Origin: an uncultured Gammaproteobacteria bacterium
Lineage (GTDB): Bacteria; Pseudomonadota; Gammaproteobacteria; Arenicellales; JAANXG01
Length of the DNA: 42,847 nucleotides
Reading direction: 5' to 3'
NCBI GenBank assembly: GCA_947259875.1
Contig: CAMYNX010000012.1
Coordinates: 1 to 42,847 of the forward strand
Under the pieces are notes generated by a model. It was not told the DNA's origin, searched no databases, and saw nothing but the letters and a program-made list of their open reading frames with translations. The position numbers and the translations under genes are program-made. Shown piece by piece: positions 17,032-26,035 of the stretch (position 1 is the first letter of the stretch; each line of letters opens with the position of its first letter).

Positions 17032-18663
17032 ATGAATGACAAACGGCACGATATGACGCGCCCGCCCGATCTGAAACATGGTCAATTTTCAGGTCCGCGG
17101 CGCATTCGACGCCCCGCCTACGTCGATCTTTTGCCCCCCTGTAACAAGGCGTGCCCGGCGGGGGAAAACATTCAAGGCTGGCTGACCCATGCCCAGCAGG
17201 GCCAATTGGAGGAGGCGTGGCAGATTCTCATGGCGGATAATCCCATGCCTGGTGTGCACGGGCGGGTCTGTTATCACCCATGTGAAAATGAATGCAACCG
17301 CAAGCGCTTGGACGCCACCGTCAGTATCCACGCCGTGGAGCGCTTTCTCGGCGACAAGGCGCTCGAAAATGGCTGGAAGGTACGCGCCGAGGCTAAACCT
17401 ACCGGAAAACGTGTGTTGATCGTCGGCGCCGGCCCGAGTGGATTGTCTGCGGCCTACCACCTGGCGCGCATGGGACACAGTGTGGAAATTCATGAAGCGG
17501 GTCCGGTGGCAGGCGGCATGATGCATTTCGGCATTCCTAAGTACCGTCTACCCAGAGACATTCTCGATGCCGAGGTTCAGCGTATTGAAACGCTGGGCGT
17601 GAACATTGCACTCAATCACAAGGTTGAAGACTTGCTCGCGGAGAAGGAAGAAGGTGGCTTTGACGCGTTGTTTGTTGCGGTGGGTGCGCACTTGAGTAAA
17701 CGCACCGACATTCCTGCGCGTGACGCCGGCAAGATGCTGGACGCGGTCAACTTCCTGCGTGATGTGGAAACCGGCACGGCACCCAAACTCGGCCGTCGCG
17801 TGGCAATCTACGGAGGCGGTAACACGGCAATGGACGCAGCACGAGTCGCTAAACGACTGGGGATTGACGATGCGCTGATCATCTATCGGCGCGACCGTGC
17901 CCACATGCCCGCCCACGATGCCGAAGCGGACGAGGCCCTGCAAGAAGGGGTCAAAATTCATTGGCTGCGTACCATCAGGGAGATCGACCAAAGCACGTTT
18001 ACCGTCGAAGCGATGCAGATAGACGAGAACGGTCGACCACAGCCCACCGGCGAACTGGAGACGCTGGAAGCGGACACGCTCATTCTCGCGCTGGGACAAG
18101 ATGTGGAAACGGCTTTTTTGAAGAATGTGCCGAACTTGACGTTCCATAAAGACGGCACAGTAGAGGTCGATGACCACTTGATGACAGGTTATGCTGGACT
18201 GTTTGCGGGGGGCGACATGGTGCCCTCCGAGCGCACGGTCACGGTCGCCGTTGGACACGGTAAGAAGGCCGCACGCCACATCGATGCTTACCTCAAGGGG
18301 ACATCCTATACCTCACCAGCAAAACATGATCTGGCCGGCTTCGACAAGTTACACGTGTGGTACTTTACCGACGCCGCCCAGCGGCCGCAAAAACACCTCG
18401 ATATCAAGGAGCGGCTAACCAGTTTCGATGAGGTGGTGAGTGGCTTATCCGAAAAACAGGCCGTGTATGAGGCACGGCGATGCTTATCTTGCGGAAACTG
18501 TTTCGAATGTGACGGCTGTTATGCCGCGTGCCCGGAAGATGCCGTTATCAAACTCGGTCCCGGAAAGCGTTACCGCTTCGACTACGATCACTGCACTGGC
18601 TGTGCGATCTGTTTTGAACAGTGTCCTTGCCATGCCATTGATATGGTTCCCGAACCCAGTTGA
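17032..18663 (+). CDS. GltD-like NAD(P)H oxidoreductase with C-terminal ferredoxin domain
   Basis: The 543-residue protein belongs to the GltD/PreT flavoprotein family. The N-terminal FeS region has PPCNKACPAGENIQGW and CYHPCENECNR. An FAD site (VGAGPSGLSAAYHLA) starts near residue 131. An NAD(P)-binding site (YGGGNTAMDAARVAKRLG) starts near 260, and a second FAD contact is GLFAGGDMV. Unlike plain GltD, it ends in a two-cluster ferredoxin domain: CLSCGNCFECDGCYAACP from C484 and CTGCAICFEQCP from C521. It probably moves electrons between NAD(P)H and ferredoxin. No GltB partner is present. The next genes are NifJ and a PreA-like protein, which points to a role beside pyruvate metabolism rather than glutamate synthesis. 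Confidence 0.87.
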   Translation: MNDKRHDMTRPPDLKHGQFSGPRRIRRPAYVDLLPPCNKACPAGENIQGWLTHAQQGQLEEAWQILMADNPMPGVHGRVCYHPCENECNRKRLDATVSIHAVERFLGDKALENGWKVRAEAKPTGKRVLIVGAGPSGLSAAYHLARMGHSVEIHEAGPVAGGMMHFGIPKYRLPRDILDAEVQRIETLGVNIALNHKVEDLLAEKEEGGFDALFVAVGAHLSKRTDIPARDAGKMLDAVNFLRDVETGTAPKLGRRVAIYGGGNTAMDAARVAKRLGIDDALIIYRRDRAHMPAHDAEADEALQEGVKIHWLRTIREIDQSTFTVEAMQIDENGRPQPTGELETLEADTLILALGQDVETAFLKNVPNLTFHKDGTVEVDDHLMTGYAGLFAGGDMVPSERTVTVAVGHGKKAARHIDAYLKGTSYTSPAKHDLAGFDKLHVWYFTDAAQRPQKHLDIKERLTSFDEVVSGLSEKQAVYEARRCLSCGNCFECDGCYAACPEDAVIKLGPGKRYRFDYDHCTGCAICFEQCPCHAIDMVPEPS

Positions 18664-18738
18664 GTGCGTTTGCAAGGCCTTTACAAGCGCATGCGCCAAG
18701 AAATCGCCGTACCCAATTTCCAGTTATCATAGACGCTG

Positions 18739-21700
18739 ATGAAAGCACAGCACATAATCTTTGACGGCAACGAAGCGGCCGCTTATGTAGCGTATAAAAC
18801 CAATGAAATTTGCGCCATCTATCCGATCACACCATCTTCGACGATGGGGGAATTGGCCGACCAGTGGACTACCGAGAGCAGAAAAAACATCTGGGACAAT
18901 GTGCCGGTAGTCGTGGAGATGCAAAGTGAAGGCGGCGCTGCTGGCACCGTTCATGGGGCGCTGCAGACCGGCGCGCTGAGCACCACATTCACGGCATCTC
19001 AAGGGCTGTTGTTGATGATTCCCAATATGTACAAGATTGCCGGCGAACTCACGTCCACGGTGTTCCACGTCGCCGCGCGATCATTAGCCACTCAGGGACT
19101 GTCTATTTTTGGCGATCACTCCGATGTGATGGCAATAAAGTCTACCGGGTTTGCCCTGCTTGCCTCCGGCTCGGTACAGGAGGCACATGATCTCGCGCTT
19201 GTTGCCCAGGCCGCCACCCTCGAGGCGCGCATTCCGTTCGTGCATTTTTTCGATGGGTTCCGCACATCACACGAAGTAAACAAGATTACGTTGCTATCTG
19301 ATGACGAAATCATGGCGATGATTCCCGATGATTTAGTGCTTGCCCATCGGGCACGCGGCCTTAATCCGGATCATCCTTTTATCCGTGGCACCGCACAAAA
19401 CCCAGACGTGTATTTTCAGGGCCGTGAGACAGTGAATTCTTTCTATCGTGATACGCCGGGGATAGTGCAAGCAAAAATGGATCGATTCACAGAGCTCACC
19501 GGACGTCCGTACTCCCTTTTCGAGTATCACGGACACCCCGAGGCCGAACGCGTGATTGTCATCATGGGATCGGGCGTAGAGGCCGTACGCGAGACCGTTG
19601 ATTTCTTGCAAGAAACTGGCGACAAAGTAGGCGTCGTCCAAGTGCGCTTGTACCGGCCGTTTTCCGCCAAGCACTTTATGACGGCGTTTCCGGCCACGAC
19701 CAAGGCCATCGCGGTGTTGGACCGGAGCAAGGACCCGGCTGCCAACGGCGAACCGCTATACGTTGACGTGGTCACCGTGTTATCGGAGGCGTTTTCGGAC
19801 GGGACCCTACCGTGGGCGGCCTTGCCCCGGGTGGTCGGTGGGCGTTATGGCCTTTCCTCCAAAGAGTTCACCCCTGCCATGGTCAAAGGGATATATGAAG
19901 AATTGTCCAACAGCGCACCCAAGAATCATTTCACCATCGGTATTCAAGACGACCTGACGCATACCAGTCTCGACTACGACCCGGAGTTCATTATCGAACC
20001 CGACACCACAGTGCGCGCTATGTTTTTCGGGCTCGGCGCCGACGGTACGGTAAGCGCCAACAAGAACAGCATCAAGATTATCGGTGAAGATCCGCGTTTT
20101 TATGCGCAAGGCTATTTTGTCTACGATTCCAAGAAATCCGGATCGCAGACCGTGTCGCACCTGCGCTTTGGACCTGAGCCGATTCGATCTACCTATCTCG
20201 TGCAGTCAGCCAATTTTATCGGCTGCCATCAATTCAATTTTCTTGAATCGGCGGATGTGCTGGCGCGCGCTGCGCCCGGGGCCACATTCTTATTGAATAG
20301 CCCCCACGGTCCAAATGAGGTGTGGGGGGCTCTACCTCGATTCGTGCAACAGCAAATAATAGACAAGAAAATTTCCCTTTATGTTATTGACGCCTACAAA
20401 GTGGCACGTGATGCCGGAATGGGAACCCGCATCAACACGATCATGCAAACATGCTTCTTTGCGGTCTCGAATGTCCTGCCAAGGGACGAAGCCATTGCGA
20501 AAATCAAGGATACGATCAGAAAAACCTATCTCAAGAAGGGCGAGGAAGTCGTCCGCAAGAATTTTCAAGCTGTTGATGAGACTCTAACCAATCTACATGC
20601 GGTAACGGTCCCCACGCAGGCCACTAGCTCTATAACAAGGCGCGAAATCGTGCCTGCCAATGCACCGGACTTCGTACGCAATGTCACCGCGTTGATGATG
20701 GACGGACGCGGAGACGAGTTACCGGTGAGCATGCTACCCAATGACGGTACCTATCCTAGCGGCACCGCCGCATGGGAAAAGCGTAACATCTCGATGTTCG
20801 TACCGGTGTGGGAACCAGACATCTGCATCCAGTGCGGCAATTGTGGTCTGGTATGTCCACACAGCGTTATACGCTCGAAGTTCTTTAATAAATCACAGCT
20901 CCGATCGGCGCCGTCCTCGTTCAGGTCCGCCGCGCTCAGTGGGCGTGGATTTCCAGATGTGTACTACACGCTGCAAGTGTATGTGGAGGACTGCACGGGT
21001 TGTACCCTATGCGTGGAAGTCTGCCCGGCGAAGAGTAAAGAGAAAAGCGGTGTGAAAGCGATTAATATGCGCCCCAACGAGCCTGACCTGGAGTCTGAAC
21101 GCAACAACATCGCCTTTTTCCAAGATCTTCCGGACAACGATCGTGGACGTGTCGATTTTAGTACCGTGCGCGGGGTGCAGTATTTGCAACCGCTGTTTGA
21201 ATTTTCGGGGGCTTGCGCCGGATGCGGTGAAACACCCTACCTCAAGCTGCTGTCGCAACTATTCGGAGATCGCTTGCTGATCGCCAATGCGACCGGTTGT
21301 TCCTCGATTTACGGTGGCAATCTCCCCACGACACCGTGGGCAGTGAACCAGGAAGGACGTGGGCCGGCTTGGTCGAACTCGCTGTTTGAGGATAACGCAG
21401 AATTTGGTCTTGGTTTCCAGTTGACGGCGGAGAAACATCGCGCGGTCGCTTATCAACTGCTTCAGGAAATGCGGTTGACACTTGGCGCTGACTTCGTTGA
21501 TGACATCTTGTCTGCAACACAAAACGAGGAGTCGGAGATCCGTGCACAACGTGCGCGTGTGGGCGAGCTCAAGCAACGGTTGGAAAGTCTGAATGACGAG
21601 ACGGCGATGCGCCTTCTGTCTCTGGCAGATCAACTTGTGCGCCGCAGCGTGTGGCTCGTTGGCGGGGACGGATGGGCCTATGACATCGGTGCCGGCGGAC

Positions 21701-22317
21701 TCGATCACGTACTCTCCATGGATCGCGACGTGAATGTTTTAGTATTAGACACCGAAGTTTATTCGAATACCGGCGGACAAATGTCGAAATCGACGCCACT
21801 CGCTGCGGTGGCAAAATTTGCCGTTGGCGGTAAGATAGTCGGCAAGAAAGATCTTGCGCTTCAGGCCATCTCTTATGGTCATGTCTATGTCGCACGGATT
21901 GCCCTCGGCGCCAATCCGCAACAAACGCTGCTCGCATTTCGTGAAGCGGAAACCTATAAAGGTCCATCGCTCATCCTTGCCTACAGTCCTTGTATCGCTC
22001 ACGGGATCAATATGGAGCATGGACTACGACAGCAGAAGCTTGCTGTGGAAAGTGGTTACTGGCCGTTGATGCGTTACAACCCGGATCTGCGTCACGAAGA
22101 GAGAAATCCTTTCATGCTGGACTCTCCGCGTCCCACGATTCCTCTTAAGGACTATGCATATAAGGAACTACGTTACGACATACTGCGGCGGACCAATCCC
22201 GATCAAGCCGATCGGCTGATGAAATTGGCACAAGAAAACGTGAATTTGAAATGGCGCGTGTACGAGGAAATGGCTACCAGGGGTGATCCAGAATATCACT
22301 TCGGCAAACCAAACTAA
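18739..22317 (+). CDS. nifJ: Pyruvate:ferredoxin (flavodoxin) oxidoreductase
   Basis: At 1192 residues this is a full-length single-chain pyruvate:ferredoxin oxidoreductase, which interconverts pyruvate plus CoA and acetyl-CoA plus CO2 with two electrons to or from ferredoxin. Domain I opens with AYPI-type substrate residues (AIYPITPSSTMGELADQW, residues 26-43). A 2x[4Fe-4S] insert holds CIQCGNCGLVCPHSVIR (from C696) and CTGCTLCVEVCPAKS (from C752). The thiamine-diphosphate domain has CAGCGETPYLKLL (C826), ATGCSSIYGGNLP, GGDGWAYDIG (about 975) and EVYSNTGGQMSKSTP. It lies 75 bases after the GltD-like gene and 66 before the DHOD-like gene. It could run toward acetyl-CoA in fermentation or toward pyruvate in carbon fixation; the sequence does not decide. 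Confidence 0.97.
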   Translation: MKAQHIIFDGNEAAAYVAYKTNEICAIYPITPSSTMGELADQWTTESRKNIWDNVPVVVEMQSEGGAAGTVHGALQTGALSTTFTASQGLLLMIPNMYKIAGELTSTVFHVAARSLATQGLSIFGDHSDVMAIKSTGFALLASGSVQEAHDLALVAQAATLEARIPFVHFFDGFRTSHEVNKITLLSDDEIMAMIPDDLVLAHRARGLNPDHPFIRGTAQNPDVYFQGRETVNSFYRDTPGIVQAKMDRFTELTGRPYSLFEYHGHPEAERVIVIMGSGVEAVRETVDFLQETGDKVGVVQVRLYRPFSAKHFMTAFPATTKAIAVLDRSKDPAANGEPLYVDVVTVLSEAFSDGTLPWAALPRVVGGRYGLSSKEFTPAMVKGIYEELSNSAPKNHFTIGIQDDLTHTSLDYDPEFIIEPDTTVRAMFFGLGADGTVSANKNSIKIIGEDPRFYAQGYFVYDSKKSGSQTVSHLRFGPEPIRSTYLVQSANFIGCHQFNFLESADVLARAAPGATFLLNSPHGPNEVWGALPRFVQQQIIDKKISLYVIDAYKVARDAGMGTRINTIMQTCFFAVSNVLPRDEAIAKIKDTIRKTYLKKGEEVVRKNFQAVDETLTNLHAVTVPTQATSSITRREIVPANAPDFVRNVTALMMDGRGDELPVSMLPNDGTYPSGTAAWEKRNISMFVPVWEPDICIQCGNCGLVCPHSVIRSKFFNKSQLRSAPSSFRSAALSGRGFPDVYYTLQVYVEDCTGCTLCVEVCPAKSKEKSGVKAINMRPNEPDLESERNNIAFFQDLPDNDRGRVDFSTVRGVQYLQPLFEFSGACAGCGETPYLKLLSQLFGDRLLIANATGCSSIYGGNLPTTPWAVNQEGRGPAWSNSLFEDNAEFGLGFQLTAEKHRAVAYQLLQEMRLTLGADFVDDILSATQNEESEIRAQRARVGELKQRLESLNDETAMRLLSLADQLVRRSVWLVGGDGWAYDIGAGGLDHVLSMDRDVNVLVLDTEVYSNTGGQMSKSTPLAAVAKFAVGGKIVGKKDLALQAISYGHVYVARIALGANPQQTLLAFREAETYKGPSLILAYSPCIAHGINMEHGLRQQKLAVESGYWPLMRYNPDLRHEERNPFMLDSPRPTIPLKDYAYKELRYDILRRTNPDQADRLMKLAQENVNLKWRVYEEMATRGDPEYHFGKPN

Positions 22318-22383
22318 TCGAAACGCTCCCCTCTAATGCAAACAAACATCGAAGTTGCCTGAGAATCTCCGGAGTACCTAATC

Positions 22384-23388
22384 ATGGATTTGCACACTAC
22401 CTACATGGGCATGAAGTTGAAGCACCCAATCATCGCCTCGGCATCACCGCTAACCGAAGAAGTCGACAATATCAAGCGGATGGAAGATGCCGGTGCCTCA
22501 GCGGTGGTGATGTTCTCACTGTTCGAGGAACAGCTCCAGCATGAATCCGCTGCCATGGAGCATTTCATGTCATACGGGACGAACAGTTTCGCGGAAGCGC
22601 TGAGCTACTTCCCAGCGGTCGAGGAGTACCGTGCGGGCCCTGAACGTTACCTCGACATTCTGCGCCGCGCATCCGAGGCAGTGGACATTCCCGTTATTGG
22701 AAGCTTGAACGGTATCACCGACGAAGGTTGGATCGACTATGCCAAAAATATGGAACAGGCAGGAGCCCACGGTATAGAACTCAACATCTATTACATTCCC
22801 GCCGACATCAACATTTCCGGACAAGAAGTTGAACAACGTTACGTGGATATTGCCAAACATGTAAAGGCATCGGTCTCTATTCCAGTCGCATTCAAGCTCA
22901 GCGCGTATTTCAGCTCGGTGGGACACCTGGCCAAACAACTCGATGAGGCAGGCGCCGACGCGTTGGTACTTTTCAACCGTTTTTGGCAACCGGACTTTGA
23001 CATCGACCAACGCGAGATTGTGCACAACCTGGACCTGAGCCGGTCGGGCCAGATTCGCTTGCGTCTGCTCTGGATTGCGCTGCTCTATGGCCGCGTCAAG
23101 GCGTCACTAGGTGCCACCACGGGTGTATATAGCCATGTTGAAGTGATCAAGTACCTTATGGCTGGCGCCGACGCCGTGATGACCACCTCGGCACTGCTTA
23201 AAAATGGCATCGCGTTTTTGACTACACTTCACGACCAACTGAAACAATGGATGGAGGAAAACGAGTACAGTTCGGTCGCACAGATGAAGGGCTCCATGAG
23301 CCAACAGCACGTTGCAGATCCCACCGCGTTCGAGCGTGCCAACTACATCAAGATCTTAGAAAGCTACAAGAGTTCCTACGCACTGTAA
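22384..23388 (+). CDS. Dihydroorotate dehydrogenase-like flavoprotein without the catalytic cysteine
   Basis: This 334-residue TIM-barrel protein is in the class 1 DHOD/PreA superfamily. It starts MDLHTTYMGMKLKHPIIASA, then has IPVIGSLNG and FMN-phosphate-type elements GVYSHVEVIKYLMAGADAVM. In class 1 DHOD and in PreA the loop after the IELN strand reads N-x-S-C-P and carries the base. Here it is ELNIYYIPAD (residues 132-141), with no Cys or Ser. It also lacks PreA's ferredoxin tail. Redox partner chemistry different from pyrimidine oxidation is therefore likely. From memory, proteins of this type often sit next to nifJ. GGAGTACC 11 bases ahead supports the ATG at 22384. Confidence 0.88.
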   Translation: MDLHTTYMGMKLKHPIIASASPLTEEVDNIKRMEDAGASAVVMFSLFEEQLQHESAAMEHFMSYGTNSFAEALSYFPAVEEYRAGPERYLDILRRASEAVDIPVIGSLNGITDEGWIDYAKNMEQAGAHGIELNIYYIPADINISGQEVEQRYVDIAKHVKASVSIPVAFKLSAYFSSVGHLAKQLDEAGADALVLFNRFWQPDFDIDQREIVHNLDLSRSGQIRLRLLWIALLYGRVKASLGATTGVYSHVEVIKYLMAGADAVMTTSALLKNGIAFLTTLHDQLKQWMEENEYSSVAQMKGSMSQQHVADPTAFERANYIKILESYKSSYAL

Positions 23389-23900
23389 GCGGTTCGCGAT
23401 CGTCGTCACGCGGATCCGCCGGCATGCCTGGGTCCGTGTTGATGCCGACTCAATGAGACGCCTGGCCCGGCGCTGGCTCGATCCCGAACGCCGGAACTTG
23501 CGCTTCACTCAACGCATAGCTATGGCTATGTTTTTCGCTCCAGCGCGGTATCCAGCCGCCCGACGCTGCGACTACGCGCAGGACAAGTCCGGTCACCAGC
23601 TTCCGGGATCGTTGATCAATATACGGGCTGCCTAAACTGAGTCCAGCGTCGGCCACGTGACGCCGCAGGGGCACGCGAATCTCTATATGTTGCGTGACCA
23701 CAAATCGGGAGCCAAACAACCCATGCTGACCCGGAATCACCCCGACAATAAGCATTGAAAACATATATATCTCAGTTATTTATAGAATGTACCGGGGAGA
23801 AAGTTGTATTGCGTTGATTATTCAAGATTTTACTGCTACCTTGCTAGTTGACCGCGGTAAAAAAAGCAATCCATGGCATCAGTAATGGGAGATTTGGTCC
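23389..23900. other. Gap with a truncated MITE and the promoter region of the outer-membrane gene
   Basis: This gap contains copy B of the MITE-like repeat (23463-23630) and then an AT-rich stretch. TTGAAA at 23755-23760 with TATTTA at 23777-23782 (16-base spacer) is a weak promoter candidate for the gene at 23901. No coding region is recognised. Confidence 0.4.
23463..23630 (-). mobile_element. MITE-like element, copy B (truncated)
   Basis: Read on the minus strand, it begins GCCCGTATATTGATCA (plus 23613-23628) and continues GATCCCGGAAGCTGG, CGGACTTGTCCTGCGC and a palindrome ATAGCCATAGCTATG, blocks that recur in copies A and C. The opposite terminal repeat is not found, so this copy is a partial one with only the left arm. 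Confidence 0.6.
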
Positions 23901-24476
23901 ATGATTAAAACAACTAAATATTTGCTCACCAGCCTGCTCGGCCTGGCGTTGGTCGGTTCTGCCTTCGGCGCTGAGGAAGCCACATGGTTCGGTCAGAAGG
24001 CCTCGGGCAAATGGATGATCGGCGTCAAGGGCGGCACCGTCAAGAACGGTAACGATGATTTCGATGACGCGAACAATGGCGGCATTTTGTTGGGCTACCA
24101 ATTTGCCCGCCCGATCGCTTTTGATGGTTCTGCGGCGATCGAATTTGAAGGCACGAGTAGTTTCGACGACGGTGACTTCGGCGGTCCGAGCACGTTTGGC
24201 GTCCCGGGCCGCTGGGACGTGGATACCTTCGGGTTGTTTTTTGCTTACCGGACACCAGGCACGGTCTACTTCAAAGGTCGACTGGGGGGGATTCAGTCCG
24301 ACGTCACCACCAAGACAGCGGACGTGACACTCAGCGAAGATGACGCCAGTCTTGCCGGCAGTGCGGGGCTCGGGGTGAAGCTCGGCGAATGGGGAAATAT
24401 CGAGTTGGAATGGACCGGGGACAGCGGCGACAATGATATCCAAATAATCAGCTTAGGCGGCGTGCTTCACTTCTAG
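23901..24476 (+). CDS. Small outer-membrane beta-barrel protein
   Basis: The 191-residue protein has a signal peptide (KYLLTSLLGLALVGSAFG, then AEEA). A series of alternating hydrophobic/polar strands follows, typical of eight-stranded OmpA/OmpW-type barrels: WMIGVKGGTV, GGILLGYQFARP, AAIEFEGTS, TFGLFFAYRTPGTVYFKGRLGG, GSAGLGVKLGEWGNIELEWTG. It ends in IISLGGVLHF, with the terminal phenylalanine recognised by the BAM machinery. Its cargo or binding role is unknown. It is a single-gene unit ended by the hairpin at 24512-24538. Confidence 0.78.
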   Translation: MIKTTKYLLTSLLGLALVGSAFGAEEATWFGQKASGKWMIGVKGGTVKNGNDDFDDANNGGILLGYQFARPIAFDGSAAIEFEGTSSFDDGDFGGPSTFGVPGRWDVDTFGLFFAYRTPGTVYFKGRLGGIQSDVTTKTADVTLSEDDASLAGSAGLGVKLGEWGNIELEWTGDSGDNDIQIISLGGVLHF

Positions 24477-24511
24477 GGCACACCCGACTTTTCCAGCGCA
24501 AAGCCTCCCTC

Positions 24512-24538
24512 AACCGGCCGCAAGGCCGGTTGTTTATT
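24512..24538 (+). terminator. Rho-independent terminator of the barrel gene
   Basis: Perfect 8-bp arms AACCGGCC (24512-24519) and GGCCGGTT (24524-24531) around a GCAA loop are followed by GTTTATT. It sits 36 bases after the stop at 24476. The T-rich side is on the plus strand only. Confidence 0.82.
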
Positions 24539-24557
24539 GCCAGATTCGAGCGTTATA

Positions 24558-25298
24558 TTATTGACGCGCCTCGCGCATCAAACGCTTCATTTCACGCACC
24601 GCATCCGCGAGCCCTACCATCACCGCACGACCCACAATAGCATGCCCGATATTCAAGGTATCCAGTTCCGGGATCACCGCCACGGGTTGCACATTGTGAT
24701 AGTGCAGCCCATGCCCCGCGTTTACTTGCAGCCCCAACACATGGCCTGAGGCCGCCGTTTGCTGCAGACGCGCCAATTCATTGGTCCGCTTTAATGCGGA
24801 ACGTGCATCGGCATAGCGACCCGTGTGCAGCTCGATGGCTGCAGCACCGACTTTGAGTGCAGCCTCTATCTGCGCTGGCTCGGGATCGATGAATAATGAG
24901 ACTTGAATACCCGCAGCTTTCAGTGACCCACAGTATTCGGACAAATACCCGAGGTTACCCGCAACGTCCACCCCCCCCTCCGTAGTCAGTTCTGCGCGCC
25001 TTTCGGGCACCAAGCAACATTCTTCTGATTTGATCTGCGTCGCGATCTTTAGCATCTCCGCGGTCGCCGCCATCTCCAGGTTCATAGGTACGGTAAGTAT
25101 GGTCCTCAATCGTTCAACGTCATGATCCTGTATGTGCCGTCTATCTTCACGCAGGTGTATCGTAATACTGTCGGCACCGGCATCTTGAGCGATGAATGCG
25201 GCCTGAACGGGATCTGGATAGCGGGTACCCCTAACCTCACGCAGCGTTGCCACATGGTCGATGTTGACGCCCAAATAGATCTCTCGACTTTTAGTCAT
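24558..25298 (-). CDS. pdxJ: Pyridoxine 5'-phosphate synthase
   Basis: The 246-residue TIM-barrel enzyme condenses 3-amino-2-oxopropyl phosphate with 1-deoxyxylulose 5-phosphate to pyridoxine 5'-phosphate in the DXP-dependent vitamin B6 route. It shows the family marks [18 protein letters not shown] near the start, [42 protein letters not shown], and the C-terminal GHGLHYHN. Its ATG overlaps the recO stop by four bases (ATGA). The recO-pdxJ pairing is usual for gammaproteobacteria. It is the last gene of the minus-strand block. Confidence 0.96.
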   Translation of the reverse strand: MTKSREIYLGVNIDHVATLREVRGTRYPDPVQAAFIAQDAGADSITIHLREDRRHIQDHDVERLRTILTVPMNLEMAATAEMLKIATQIKSEECCLVPERRAELTTEGGVDVAGNLGYLSEYCGSLKAAGIQVSLFIDPEPAQIEAALKVGAAAIELHTGRYADARSALKRTNELARLQQTAASGHVLGLQVNAGHGLHYHNVQPVAVIPELDTLNIGHAIVGRAVMVGLADAVREMKRLMREARQ

Positions 25299-26035
25299 GT
25301 TCGTCCTCTCGTAACGCTGTCCGCCGCTGCGGAACGGCGGCTATCGAATATTCGGCGGCTGTGCAACACACGTTGTCCAAGTTGTCGGCTAATCATTGCA
25401 CGCATCAGGCGTTTACACTCGTTTTTGATGCTTTCGTTGGCTGAGTCTTCACGTTGCAACGCAATCAAAGTCGCCCCGTCGACCACGATACCATTCTGGC
25501 TACCGTCTCCTGCCTTGATTGCGCCTAACTCTGGCACGTAACTATATTTGGCCTTCGGATCGATTGCCTGACTTGTCTTTGCGTCATACTCAAGGTTTAG
25601 GGCATACCCCAACTCGCGGAGCAGATGCTTTTCAAAAATTCGTAGCGACCATTCGTAGTCCAAAGACTGCGTAAGGCGATCGAGCACTTGCCGATAGTGG
25701 GCAAACAATCCTGTGTGAGGATCATACCGGTGCAGCAAGTACATCAAAAGTTCATTAATATAAAATCCACACAGCCGGCTATCATCCGTTAACTCGGAAT
25801 ACATCTGGTCTGGTTCCGCCGCTGACAGAATCGGCAAATCTCCCCGCCCCGACCAACTCAGCAACAAAGATTGAAACGGGCACAACAAGCCCCTCACCTG
25901 GGATTTTAATCGCCGTGCCCCTTTGGCCAACAAGCTCAGCCGCCCATACTCCCGTGTAAAGACTTCAACCAGCAGGCTGGACTCGCGATAGGGCCGAGTA
26001 TGCAACACATAACCGGGTTGTTGGTGGACTCTCAC
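25295..26035 (-). CDS. recO: DNA repair protein RecO
   Basis: The 246-residue protein is RecO, which with RecR loads RecA onto SSB-coated DNA. The N-terminal OB fold starts [20 protein letters not shown] and [14 protein letters not shown] helical domain follows ([27 protein letters not shown]). The last part ([21 protein letters not shown]) is basic. No zinc cysteine set is seen, which is normal for the enterobacterial type. Translation starts at a GTG that overlaps the era stop (GTGA). Confidence 0.93.
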   Translation of the reverse strand: MRVHQQPGYVLHTRPYRESSLLVEVFTREYGRLSLLAKGARRLKSQVRGLLCPFQSLLLSWSGRGDLPILSAAEPDQMYSELTDDSRLCGFYINELLMYLLHRYDPHTGLFAHYRQVLDRLTQSLDYEWSLRIFEKHLLRELGYALNLEYDAKTSQAIDPKAKYSYVPELGAIKAGDGSQNGIVVDGATLIALQREDSANESIKNECKRLMRAMISRQLGQRVLHSRRIFDSRRSAAADSVTRGRT

